Below are positions 52,099 to 60,359 of a stretch of DNA of 64,000 nt, piece after piece. The notes beneath the pieces were generated by a model. It worked only from the letters and a program-made list of their open reading frames with translations. It was not told the DNA's origin and did not search any database. Source of the stretch: Desulfitobacterium sp050251735 (lineage in GTDB: Bacteria; Bacillota; Desulfitobacteriia; Desulfitobacteriales; Desulfitobacteriaceae). Both the position numbers and the translations under genes were made by a program. The DNA lies in NCBI GenBank assembly GCA_050251735.1, contig JBFWMF010000005.1, positions 62,001 to 126,000 on the forward strand. Reading direction: 5' to 3'. Each line of letters begins with the position of its first letter. The first letter of the stretch is position 1.

Positions 52099-53544
52099 AT
52101 GGAAACAACCTTTGCTAACCAAGTACAAGAGCTTAACCAAAAAGCCGATTTAGTTATCAGTAGCTTTATCCAAGCAAAACGCAACTATGGTGATCAAGCC
52201 AAGCTAAGCATCCCCCCTGAGTTTGAGGCCGAGTTTTTCAGCCTTGTGGATCAGGTGAATTTGAGTCTAATGGAGGACGGGGATCACTTTTTTGGCTACT
52301 TCTTGTTGCAGATGTCTAAAGAAATACGCTTTGATATCAGCAGTCCTACAGCAGTAAATTTCAAAGGGGCTAAATATATCATTTATTTTAATCCCATCAT
52401 TTTTTTAGATCTTACTCTCCTGCAAATGGAGAGCACCATCAAGCATGAAATTCTCCACATCATATCCCTACATCTCATTAGAGCCAAAGAATTCAAGGGA
52501 ACCCACAGCAAAACTGCCATCAACATGGCCATGAATATCGTCGTAAACACATTTTTAGAGGATCTCCCCCCCTATTCGGTGACTCTGAAATGGGTTAATC
52601 TGAATTATTCTTTACAGCTTTTGCCTTTCAAGACCTTCGAATATTATGTTGAAGAGCTACAAACGGCTCTGGACTTATTGGCAGCGGATGAGGAATCTAG
52701 GGATGAAAGTGATCTAGAAGAAGACGAGGATCGCCATGATACTGAAGCCGCTGATTACCAACTGAATAATGCGATAGCTACCGCCTATGATCCTGCCAAA
52801 ACCCATGACCTTTGGGAGGATTCCAGTGAGATCGATGCTAAAACCCTGCAAGAATTTACTGAGCAGTATATTGCTCAGGCCCAGAAAGGCAGCATTCCCA
52901 ATTATTTAGAAAACCTAATCTCTTCCTTTAAAAATAACAAGGGGGAGTTGCCTTGGAACCTCTATCTGAAACGCTTGATGGGATCTGTGGAAAGCAATAA
53001 CAAGAAGACTGTAACCCGCCGAAATAGACGACAACCCCAGCGCTTAGATTTAAGAGGTCAACTCAGGAGCCATAAGGCTAACATCATTGTGGCCTTGGAT
53101 ATCAGCGGTAGCATCAGCGATCTGGAATTCAATCAGGCCGTGCAGGAAGTCCTTGCTATTGTTAGGAACTATCATCACGAAATCACAATTGTCGAATGTG
53201 ATAGCGAGATCAGACGCGTCTATACTATCAAATCGGCAAAGGATATTAAAGAGCGAATCAATACCCGAGGTGGCACACGATTTACCCCGGTTTTTGAATA
53301 TGCCAATGAGCATAAGGTTAACTTGTTAATCTATTTTACTGATGGTCGTGGCGAAGAGAAGCTCCAAACCTTACCTAAGGGGTATAAAACCTTATGGATT
53401 ATCTCCGGGAGAGGGGATGAACTTTCCTTGCAGGTGCCTTATGGAGTAGTTAAAAGGCTGATGAAGGTTGACGCAAAAGATGACTCTGTAAGTATGAGTG
53501 ATGTTAAACGAGATGGCTATTCGATGCAAGATCAAGAACGTTAA
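52099..53544 (+). CDS. DUF2201-type metallopeptidase-like/vWA domain protein
   Basis: A 481-residue protein. The N-terminal part (about 20-200) is a putative metallopeptidase domain with KHEILHIISLHL (HExxH at residues 116-120). An acidic linker (about 195-225, EEDEDRHD) follows. The C-terminal vWA domain (about 325-480) has MIDAS residues in VALDISGSISDLEF (D334, S336, S338) and a TDGRG loop near D415. This DUF2201/VWA-like layout is known to pair with MoxR ATPases. The HExxH could give zinc-dependent proteolysis triggered by the ATPase, which is inference. A strong terminator follows. Confidence 0.9.
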   Translation: METTFANQVQELNQKADLVISSFIQAKRNYGDQAKLSIPPEFEAEFFSLVDQVNLSLMEDGDHFFGYFLLQMSKEIRFDISSPTAVNFKGAKYIIYFNPIIFLDLTLLQMESTIKHEILHIISLHLIRAKEFKGTHSKTAINMAMNIVVNTFLEDLPPYSVTLKWVNLNYSLQLLPFKTFEYYVEELQTALDLLAADEESRDESDLEEDEDRHDTEAADYQLNNAIATAYDPAKTHDLWEDSSEIDAKTLQEFTEQYIAQAQKGSIPNYLENLISSFKNNKGELPWNLYLKRLMGSVESNNKKTVTRRNRRQPQRLDLRGQLRSHKANIIVALDISGSISDLEFNQAVQEVLAIVRNYHHEITIVECDSEIRRVYTIKSAKDIKERINTRGGTRFTPVFEYANEHKVNLLIYFTDGRGEEKLQTLPKGYKTLWIISGRGDELSLQVPYGVVKRLMKVDAKDDSVSMSDVKRDGYSMQDQER

Positions 53545-53545
53545 T

Positions 53546-53588
53546 AAGCCATAGGGTAGGCTGATTGAATCAGCCTACCCTATGGCTT
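53546..53588. terminator. Strong bidirectional terminator after the MoxR/vWA operon
   Basis: AAGCCATAGGGTAGGCTGATT and its complement make 21-bp arms around one base, followed by TT on the + strand and by AATAA-complement TTATT on the minus strand. It ends the four-gene operon and may stop the convergent P-loop gene. Confidence 0.85.
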
Positions 53589-53642
53589 TTGCAAATATCC
53601 ATCTGACCTTATAGGCAGGTGGTTTTTATTTATTTATGGTTT

Positions 53643-54368
53643 TTAGCACTTATAAAATTGCGATTGGAAATAAAGCTCGTGACCATTGCAAGGTGCGTAA
53701 TAGTATCCTTTTTCTCCCCCGCTCTTGATCTTTGCTAATTTTTCTTGAAGACTGTCGCATTTCGTACCTATGGTATCTTTTATCTCATTGATCCAAGCCG
53801 GAGAGATTGGGTCCATCAGCACGAGATTAATGCTGGCAAACATAGCTTTAGCCTGATCAGTCAATTTCTTAAGACTTCCTAGCGCGGCCCAAATTTCGAT
53901 TGAAGAGGCTTCGTCCTGATTGAAGGCTATGAAATGTAGTCTATTGACTTGCTCAGTGAATTCAGGAAGAGCCCAGGTCTTTGATGAGACGTCAATAAAA
54001 ACGCGTACTTTGTGTTCCATGCTGTTTTCATTTTGAATGGCCCAGGTAGCCAAACACTCCAGAAAAGTAATAATTCTTGGAACATACCCACAAGCACAAT
54101 AATACACACCTGGCTTGCTCGGATTGGTAGCCCAAGAAATATCTGAATCATATGGATTTACAATTGTAACGGGATTTTGACGCGACTCTTCCCACATCCT
54201 CTTCTCAGAGTCTGTAAGCACAATGTTGATCGAATTCTCTTTGACATACTCTTTGTCCTGAAGGATAGACCATATTAACTTTGTTTTTCCAGAGCCTGCC
54301 TCGCCCAGAATCAAATGATTCCCGGAAAAAAACTTCTCAAAAGGTTTTACGTTCTGCTCCATTGGCAT
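53643..54368 (-). CDS. P-loop ATPase of unknown function
   Basis: A 241-residue protein with Walker A GEAGSGKTK (K28) at the N-terminus, after a NHLILGE strand. A hhhD Walker B-like strand HKVRVFIDVSSKTWALPEF (about 118-137) and INLVLMDPISP near 183 follow. The order recalls FtsK/HerA/VirD4-like or Zot-like NTPases, but the family could not be fixed. The Cys in YYCACGYVP and the closing QFYKC are not obviously a metal site. It is convergent with the MoxR/vWA operon. AAAGGAAGT precedes ATG 54368. Confidence 0.65.
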   Translation of the reverse strand: MPMEQNVKPFEKFFSGNHLILGEAGSGKTKLIWSILQDKEYVKENSINIVLTDSEKRMWEESRQNPVTIVNPYDSDISWATNPSKPGVYYCACGYVPRIITFLECLATWAIQNENSMEHKVRVFIDVSSKTWALPEFTEQVNRLHFIAFNQDEASSIEIWAALGSLKKLTDQAKAMFASINLVLMDPISPAWINEIKDTIGTKCDSLQEKLAKIKSGGEKGYYYAPCNGHELYFQSQFYKC

Positions 54369-54595
54369 TACTTCCTTTCAGAATAATATTGTGAACATCC
54401 CCCTAATTGAATTCTATTTAGTTTCTACCTATATAATTCTGCATCGACTTCCATTAACCTCTTACATTTCAGAAATAAACTAAATATTTTACAAATTTCT
54501 TTTTTATATGCGCAATAGCCTCCTTTATCTAAAATACTCAACTATTTCATTGATGGCTACATGGCTTCACAACTGAGATTGAAAATAGTGTAAAG

Positions 54596-54639
54596 AAAAA
54601 GGCTTAGTAATGCCCTTAAGTGCATTACTAAGCCTTTTT
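54596..54639. terminator. Terminator of the chemoreceptor gene
   Basis: A perfect 18-bp stem, AAAAAGGCTTAGTAATGC with its complement ending CCTTTTT, and an 8-nt loop. A-tails and T-tails on both sides make it bidirectional. It lies 11 bp past the stop at 54651. The gap 54369-54595 before it holds nothing else recognisable. Confidence 0.85.
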
Positions 54640-54650
54640 CTTGTTCATCG

Positions 54651-55730
54651 TCAGTTTGATCCCACCATAGAATTAAGCTTTTCACCTACTAGCCTAAGTT
54701 CATCCAACTTTTGTGCTAAAAGTTGGGTGGCCTTTGCCTGTTCCTGAGTAATTACATTACTCTCCTCAACATTTTTCTGGACCAGATTGACCGACTCGCG
54801 AAAGCGATTAAGCATCTCATCAATATTTCTGGCCGACTTGTTGCTCTCGTCGGCAAGCTTACGAACTTCTTCTGCAACGACCGAGAAGCCCCTACCATGT
54901 TCGCCAGCCCGTGCAGCCTCGATGGCGGCATTAAGACCCAATAAATTAGTTTGTTGTGCCACTCGTCGAATCACATCTAATATTTCGGAAATACCATTCA
55001 CTTCGCGGGCGGCTGTGAGGGCAATATCAGAGGATTCCTGACTTGAAGCGGCCAGTTCTTCTGAGGATGCCGTTAATTCCTGGATAGAAGAAGCTGATTG
55101 TTCCAAATCAGAGTAAAGCACATTCAGCACTTGTTCAAATCGCCGTGACTTCTCCCGTTCCTTATCACGCTCTCGTTCTTGAGCCTTAGCAATTTTTGAG
55201 GCCTCATTGATTGACCTTCTCATGGCATTTAAGCCTGATTCGAGAGTATCTACAACAAACCCCCGTTCCTTCGCCACTGTAGAGCCACCTTTATCTCCCG
55301 CAATTGCATCTACTCCTATTTTTCTCAACTGTTCTAGTATTCTGGGTATATCCTCTAGGGTATTCCAGGGTCGAATATGTATCGTCAAGTCCCCTAAGGC
55401 AAAATCCGAATTCCCCATTTCTATATATCCTTGATGTGCTACAACCCCAATTTTGGTTGCTCCACTAATGATTAGTCGATTGACTGCTTCGAAGATCTCG
55501 TCGATCGTCATGGTCAGTCCTACCACTGGTTTATCCGTGTACTTTTTCATTAAATCTACCATAAGACCCCTACTAATCATGACATCCACATGAGAATTGG
55601 CTTTGACCACCTCTGGGCCTTCTTCAAAGCTTACTACTTTGATGGGAAAAGATAAATTCAGCTCATGCATTACCTGCTTTGTGGCTTCAGCCATTCCTGG
55701 AGTTAGTGCTGCAAAGAAAATTGAATCCAT
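54651..55730 (-). CDS. Cytosolic chemoreceptor-like protein: PrpR_N-type sensor plus MCP signalling domain
   Basis: A 359-residue protein with no membrane helix. Residues 1 to about 175 resemble the PrpR N-terminal sensor (FFAALTPGMAEATKQVMHEL, then VDVMISRGLM, VGLTMTIDEIFEA and a closing IAGDKGGSTVAKERGF), which senses small molecules in propionate regulators. A coiled coil follows, then an MCP signalling domain with the hairpin tip EVNGISEILDVIRRVAQQTN and LLGLNAAIEAARAGEHGRGF. It probably signals to CheA/CheW from the cytoplasm. ATG 55730 is preferred because the PrpR_N domain starts there. An earlier start at 55787 lacks a ribosome site. No che genes are in the window. Confidence 0.82.
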   Translation of the reverse strand: MDSIFFAALTPGMAEATKQVMHELNLSFPIKVVSFEEGPEVVKANSHVDVMISRGLMVDLMKKYTDKPVVGLTMTIDEIFEAVNRLIISGATKIGVVAHQGYIEMGNSDFALGDLTIHIRPWNTLEDIPRILEQLRKIGVDAIAGDKGGSTVAKERGFVVDTLESGLNAMRRSINEASKIAKAQERERDKEREKSRRFEQVLNVLYSDLEQSASSIQELTASSEELAASSQESSDIALTAAREVNGISEILDVIRRVAQQTNLLGLNAAIEAARAGEHGRGFSVVAEEVRKLADESNKSARNIDEMLNRFRESVNLVQKNVEESNVITQEQAKATQLLAQKLDELRLVGEKLNSMVGSN

Positions 55731-55879
55731 TCCTTTAATACCCCCATTTTTCTCTTTGTAGATTTGTGCATAATATTTCATTATCAATGGGATAAATATT
55801 TCTAATATCTTTCATTAAGATTCTCGATTTTTTCACAATTCCTTTATGTCCAACAATTAGCAATCTTTAATTTTTGCAC

Positions 55880-56443
55880 TTACTTCTGCAGCTGCAAGGT
55901 TTTGCTTACTAATCCCTGTATAAGCTTGGAGATGGCGTTACGAGTAAAATCATCATTAAGTGTGCCGTTTTTGTCAAATTTCGTATGGGCATTCATGATG
56001 AAGACCTCTGGCTTGTTTAGGGGCTGAAGATTGAGCCCAACACAAACCTGGCGGAGGTGATATTGAACACGCGCCCCGCCAAGCATTCCCGTAGAAGCAC
56101 TCATAATCCCCAGGGCCTTCCCATCCAAGGGCTTTCCTGCCCGCGAAGCCCAGTCGAGAGCGTTTTTTAGAGCCGGTGGAATTGAGTAATTATATTCCGG
56201 GGTGGCAATCAATAAAGCATCGGCAGCAACTATTTTCTTTTTAAATTCCTCAACGACCGAGGGGACACCCTCTGCTTCTATATCTTCATTAAAAAAAGGT
56301 ATCTGCGAAATGTCAGCGATTTCAATAAAAACCCCTTCGGGCTGCAACTCTTGGGCAGCTTTTAAAGCAGCAGTATTATATGAATTTCGACGCAAACTTC
56401 CGCTGATGCCTATAATTTTCATGACATTACTCATATTATCCAT
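55880..56443 (-). CDS. NADPH-dependent FMN reductase (ChrR/SsuE-like flavodoxin-fold)
   Basis: A 187-residue flavodoxin-fold oxidoreductase. The FMN phosphate loop is ISGSLRRNSYNTAALKAA, and the flavin ring motif is ATPEYNYSIPPALKNALDW. GALGG-like GMLGGARVQYHLRQV follows, usual for the chromate/quinone reductase group. It likely reduces quinones, azo compounds or free FMN with NAD(P)H. ATG 56443 is chosen, but MKIIGISG at 56422 is also possible. It stands alone on the minus strand. Confidence 0.9.
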   Translation of the reverse strand: MDNMSNVMKIIGISGSLRRNSYNTAALKAAQELQPEGVFIEIADISQIPFFNEDIEAEGVPSVVEEFKKKIVAADALLIATPEYNYSIPPALKNALDWASRAGKPLDGKALGIMSASTGMLGGARVQYHLRQVCVGLNLQPLNKPEVFIMNAHTKFDKNGTLNDDFTRNAISKLIQGLVSKTLQLQK

Positions 56444-56622
56444 CTCACTTTCTTTTCAATACTGTCTTTAGAATTATTATACCTATATTCGATTCATAAG
56501 AAATAATTTTCTAAGAACCAATACTTTCAGACAGAATAGCCATAAACTCAAGTAAATGCTAACTAATAAGGGGCACAGTTAGCTGCACCCCTATGGTCAC
56601 TTAGTAGAAAATGAACCTCAGA

Positions 56623-58395
56623 CTATGATTTTGATACCTGAAGTCCGGCAAGATAACCGAAAGTTAAGGCTGGACCAATTGTACTGCCACCGCCCCAGTA
56701 GGCATTGCCTGTAGGGGAGGCGATGCAGTTCCCTGCTCCATACAAGCCGGGGATTGGCTTGCCTTCGTAATCCAGTACTTGGGAGTGCGAATTAATCATC
56801 GGCCCGCCGTTAGTGTCCAGGGTACTCGAGGCCAGAATGATCGCGTAATATGGTCCCTCTTCACTCAGGGAGGCCATGGTATAATTTTTATTCATATCAG
56901 CCGGCCACTGGACGCCAGGTTTAGTGGGCGGGTAGGTAGTCCACTCTCGATCATAAGCAAAATCGCCGCGCCTGAAATCGAGATCGACACCGTTTTTAGC
57001 GTATTCATTGAAGGTCTGGACAGTTTCCACAAAGGACTCGTTAAAATGCTCATCTAAGGTGAAGCCACCAGTCTTACTCTGCAATTGTTCTAATCTGGCC
57101 GAGATAGCTACGCCTAATTCCTTAAGGGTGTTACCGACAATCATGTAAGGAGCTATGCTTCCTGCCATCGGGTACGGGGGATCACCCTGCCAAAGATCGG
57201 CCGTTCTTTGGTCGAAAACCATGAAAAGCAACATGTTCGTCCACTCAGCACGATTGGGATCCCAGACAAAATGCACCATACCACGATCTGTATAGTTCCT
57301 CTTCTCATTCATGACCCGCTTGCCATAGCGGTTGACTTCCAGCACACCGTCACCGGGAATAAAAAACAAATTATTCGAGCCATCGGGGTTCTCCAAGACG
57401 CTTTCAAAGACACTCTGGGCACGAAAAGCACCACTCATATTCCCTAACTTTGCACCGATCGCCCCACCTAAGCGAATAAAGTCACCGGTGTTGGTTGGTG
57501 CAGAGCAGCCCCCAAAGATCGGCCCCCTCTGAAAATGCAACATCAATTCCGGATTATGTGAGTAGCCGCCGGAACCAAATATTATGCCTTTTTTCGCAGA
57601 AAAGCTAACCAATTTCCCCTTGGTCCTAGCTTCCAGTCCAACGGCCCGTCCCGATTCGTCCTGGAGTATTTTCGTAACTCGATGATCAACTAAGATAGGA
57701 ATATCATTTTTCTCAGCCCAGGCTTTAAAGCTATTGATCAGAGCATAGCCATATGTCAATTCACCCTTTTCGTCCTGGGTAAACAATACCCGTCCACGGA
57801 TCGAACGATTCTCCGGCAGGTGATCCTGATAATCCACCTGGAGCTTTCCCGTCCAGTTAATCTGTTCAATCAGCTTAAAGGCCCCGATACTCTCGAGGTA
57901 TTCGGTCATCTCAGCCCCATGATCCACCATGGCCTCGATTAAGGCGAATTCGTTCTGGGGAGCACCGTAGTGCTTTGCCTCGGGCTGATATAAGTGGGGG
58001 TAAGAATAACGAACCATGTACTTGAGGGCTTCCTCTCGGTTGTCGACAATTCCATGCTTACGTTGGAAACGATTGTTCGGCATCCAGAAGCCACCGCCAG
58101 ATCGTCTGGTTGTGCCCCCTATCTCACTAGCTTTTTCCAGCATGATAACCGAGCACCCTTCATGCTTAGCCGTAATGGCGGCAGAGAAGGCAGCTGCACC
58201 AGACCCTACAACCAGTACATCAACTTCTTGTCTAAACTCCGCGGGGAGGTCCGATTGAATTTGCTCTACAGCACTTTCATTTTCTTCAAGGAGTCTAAAC
58301 TCCTCTTTCGGCGCACCACATTGGGGGCAACGCTCAGGGGGTTCATTTCCGGTATGGATGTAGCCACAAACCTTACAAATCCAACGTTTCATCAT
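56623..58395 (-). CDS. Rubredoxin-fused fumarate-reductase-type flavoprotein (FAD_binding_2)
   Basis: A 590-residue protein. The first 45 residues form a rubredoxin-like Fe site (WICKVCGYIHTG and CPQCGAPKEEF). The rest is a fumarate reductase/ketosteroid dehydrogenase-like FAD domain with VLVVGSGAAAFSAAITA, EKASEIGGTTRRSGGGFW, GSGGYSHN and a C-terminal YAAGNCIASPTG-like GLYGAGNCIA. No heme motif or Tat signal is seen, so it is cytoplasmic unless carried by a partner. The substrate may be an enone, fumarate-like acid or a steroid; it cannot be told. It follows a small cytochrome gene by 31 bp. Confidence 0.88.
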   Translation of the reverse strand: MMKRWICKVCGYIHTGNEPPERCPQCGAPKEEFRLLEENESAVEQIQSDLPAEFRQEVDVLVVGSGAAAFSAAITAKHEGCSVIMLEKASEIGGTTRRSGGGFWMPNNRFQRKHGIVDNREEALKYMVRYSYPHLYQPEAKHYGAPQNEFALIEAMVDHGAEMTEYLESIGAFKLIEQINWTGKLQVDYQDHLPENRSIRGRVLFTQDEKGELTYGYALINSFKAWAEKNDIPILVDHRVTKILQDESGRAVGLEARTKGKLVSFSAKKGIIFGSGGYSHNPELMLHFQRGPIFGGCSAPTNTGDFIRLGGAIGAKLGNMSGAFRAQSVFESVLENPDGSNNLFFIPGDGVLEVNRYGKRVMNEKRNYTDRGMVHFVWDPNRAEWTNMLLFMVFDQRTADLWQGDPPYPMAGSIAPYMIVGNTLKELGVAISARLEQLQSKTGGFTLDEHFNESFVETVQTFNEYAKNGVDLDFRRGDFAYDREWTTYPPTKPGVQWPADMNKNYTMASLSEEGPYYAIILASSTLDTNGGPMINSHSQVLDYEGKPIPGLYGAGNCIASPTGNAYWGGGSTIGPALTFGYLAGLQVSKS

Positions 58396-58426
58396 GTTTT
58401 CCCTCCTCTATTGACTACTCAGCACT

Positions 58427-58726
58427 TCAGCACGGGCTCACCTCAAATGTGTAGGGATCTTTATCCCTAAGTACACCAACAAAGTCCTTAGTCCCAGTGT
58501 AGGCCTTATTTATCGCACCAAGAACCAAGCTATGGGGCACGTGGCAATCACCACATTTTGAATCTTGGCGATGGGCTGAATGCAAATAGGTTTCTACTTG
58601 TTCTTCCATGACATGGCAACTTCCACAAAAGACCGGTCCATCCAGGCCCAAAGCTGGGTGTTTTGTAAGTAACAGCAAACCAAAACTTAAAGAAAGAATC
58701 CCCACGATAAGTACAAGCTTTTTCAT
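58427..58726 (-). CDS. Short NapC/NirT-like membrane c-type cytochrome with two hemes
   Basis: A 99-residue protein with an N-terminal membrane anchor (about 4-22) and two heme c sites, VFCGSCHVMEEQ and KCGDCHVPHSLV. The spacing and the TGTKDF-type motif (AYTGTKDFVGVL) match the first half of NapC/NrfH menaquinol dehydrogenases, which normally have four hemes. The frame stops after YTFEVSPC, where relatives go on to hemes 3 and 4. Either a short form or a truncation is possible. It lies just before the flavoprotein, so it could pass electrons from menaquinol. Confidence 0.8.
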   Translation of the reverse strand: MKKLVLIVGILSLSFGLLLLTKHPALGLDGPVFCGSCHVMEEQVETYLHSAHRQDSKCGDCHVPHSLVLGAINKAYTGTKDFVGVLRDKDPYTFEVSPC

Positions 58727-58953
58727 TGCATACTCACATCCCTACACCATACTGTATTTGGCATTAGGATAAAGGCCATGTGAAATTGTCGAAATATTGG
58801 TATTTATTATTGTAGATTCTCCAAATATTTCTTATTTCCTCTTCAATCATTCTAATTTGAACTACATATTCTAACAAAACTTCCAGTATCACAAAAACAA
58901 TAAAATCCCGAAAACACCATTTCATACTGCTACTACCCCCAAAACATAAACAA

Positions 58954-58981
58954 ACCCGGCAGCATATCTAAGCTTCCGGGT
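58954..58981 (-). terminator. Terminator after the HesB-like selenoprotein gene
   Basis: ACCCGG pairs with CCGGGT, extended inward by AGC/GCT with one mismatch. It is followed on the minus strand by TTTGTTTATG. The rest of the gap 58727-59072 shows no gene. Confidence 0.65.
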
Positions 58982-59072
58982 AAATACCTAATATTTAACT
59001 AAGCAACATGATTAAGAACCTGCTCACTTTTAAGTTTATTCACACCATAAGAAATGAAGTTGACTCTCTGAA

Positions 59073-59372
59073 TTAACAAGATGATAGCCCAGACCCTCTA
59101 ATATAAAAGCCTCGACCATAGAAGTCGTCCGCATAATCAATAACTGAATCAGTAAGATATTCTTCGAATGTGGACGAATAAACGACCCTAATTTCTTGAG
59201 ATTCTACCATGATATCATTTTCCCTCTTTAACTCATCCAGAGTTAATTTAAAATTTGGCCCGCCTCAGCCATAGCCACCCATGGAAACCCTCAGCAACTT
59301 ATTTTGCTGATTATCTTGTCCTGATATCAAATCTTTGAGCATTTCTGCTGCTTTTTCAGTTACTTGTATCAT
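59073..59372 (-). CDS. HesB/IscA-like selenoprotein (in-frame UGA read as Sec36)
   Basis: From ATG 59372 the frame runs 35 codons to TGA (59265-59267), then goes on 63 codons to TAA at 59073. Both sides belong to one protein: MIQVTEKAAEMLKDLISG and RVSMGGYG before, then Sec (U), then GGPNFKLTLDELKREND, VVYSSTFEEYLTDSVIDYA and a closing GRGFYIRGSGLSSC. GYG-U-GGP-x-F-x-L-x-L-D-E is the mark of the prokaryotic HesB-like family, in which this position is Cys or Sec, and the C-terminal Cys pair is also typical. AGAGG lies eight bases before the ATG. The family is thought to bind or carry Fe-S or Fe. It lies 47 bp after a ferredoxin gene. Confidence 0.88.
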
Positions 59373-59419
59373 CTTTTGCACCTCTAAATCTTTAATTATT
59401 CTATTTGAATTACTCTATT

Positions 59420-59743
59420 TTAATTACTCTCTAGTCGCTTTCTCAAATCCGCTATTTCTTCTTCTAATTCTTCTTGTTGAGTGACCATCTCGGGTTTGAC
59501 AGAATGAGCCGGCCAACGAGAACGAAGTTCATCTAATTCCTTCTCTAGCCTTTGAAGATTTTGCTTATCCTCTCGAAAGGTGATTGACCCCTGCATACAT
59601 ACCTCCACACATTCCTCACATTCTATACACTGTTCAGGGTTGACATGCGCCGTATGACCAACCATATGAATTGAGTTTTGTGGACAGGCGCGAACACAGC
59701 GTTGACAGCCAAGACATAGCTTTTCTAAGATATACGCCGACAT
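59420..59743 (-). CDS. Two-[4Fe-4S] ferredoxin-type protein with coiled-coil tail
   Basis: A 107-residue protein. Two clusters are ligated by CLGCQRCVRACP and CIECEECVEVCM (residues about 9-50). A long charged helix with heptads follows (RLEKELDELRSRWP and EELEEEIADLRKRLE), which is unusual for a ferredoxin and suggests dimerisation or a partner. It starts the unit ferredoxin then HesB-like selenoprotein, so electron supply or Fe-S handling for the latter is a good guess. A GGAGG is present in the 20 bp before ATG 59743. Confidence 0.9.
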   Translation of the reverse strand: MSAYILEKLCLGCQRCVRACPQNSIHMVGHTAHVNPEQCIECEECVEVCMQGSITFREDKQNLQRLEKELDELRSRWPAHSVKPEMVTQQEELEEEIADLRKRLESN

Positions 59744-59870
59744 CTAAGCTCCGCCTCCTCCACTCTTCCTCCAAGTATCACAATTCTTGCACATTCAGTT
59801 CACATTACCGGGCTCCAATTCGGGCGTTCTAATATGAATCGCGCCCAACCGCGGTGAACAAATTGGTAAT

Positions 59871-60257
59871 TTAGAGTATAGATTTAGCAATTTCATAAAA
59901 CTTACGATAAATTATCTCTTTTTCTTCCTTAGCAAGCCCTGACATCCCTATTTCTTTCAGGGTTTCTTGCAAGACCAAATGCTGATCGAGTTCTTCTCGA
60001 GCAACCAATGGAGACCTACCCAGACAACTAAATATATAATTTTCATCAAGTCCACAGTTTTCTTTCAAACTACGTATGAAATAATCGTCAGGAACTCGCT
60101 CTCCTCGTTCAATCTCACTCAGATAAGAAGGATTCACTCCTAACTTTACACTCAGCTGCTGAATCGATTTCTTTCTTTGTATCCTGCACTTATTGATATA
60201 GCGACCAATTTCTATAAAAGATTCTTTATTGCTCCTGAGTTCTCGGCTCAAGGCCAT
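59871..60257 (-). CDS. XRE family helix-turn-helix regulator
   Basis: A 128-residue protein with an N-terminal Cro/CI helix-turn-helix (about 17-70): IGRYINKCRIQRKKSIQQLS, then LGVNPSYLSEIERGERVPDD. The C-terminal half is helical with no known ligand domain. AAAGGAGG precedes ATG 60257. It is the first gene after a good promoter with a CsoR-like palindrome, and the ferredoxin/HesB pair lies 127 bp downstream. It may control that pair. The target is unknown. Confidence 0.85.
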   Translation of the reverse strand: MALSRELRSNKESFIEIGRYINKCRIQRKKSIQQLSVKLGVNPSYLSEIERGERVPDDYFIRSLKENCGLDENYIFSCLGRSPLVAREELDQHLVLQETLKEIGMSGLAKEEKEIIYRKFYEIAKSIL

Positions 60258-60327
60258 ATTATTATCCTCCTTTCTTCGTGCATAACATGATTAGCACTAT
60301 CTTCGGTTATTTACGCTCGGGGAATTC

Positions 60328-60342
60328 TACCCCTTGGGGGTA
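60328..60342 (-). promoter_or_regulatory. CsoR/CstR-type operator-like palindrome
   Basis: TACCCCTTGGGGGTA, with TACCCC and GGGGTA arms. This G-tract palindrome is the form bound by CsoR (copper) and CstR (persulfide) repressors. It lies 18 bp downstream of the -10 box of the promoter at 60360-60388, a repressing position. Confidence 0.5.
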
Positions 60343-60359
60343 TACGCGGTATATCAATA

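Noticed and set aside
58427..58435. TGA at the end of the small cytochrome gene as another Sec codon
   Set aside because: The frame after it closes again within three codons and shows no heme motif or family sequence.
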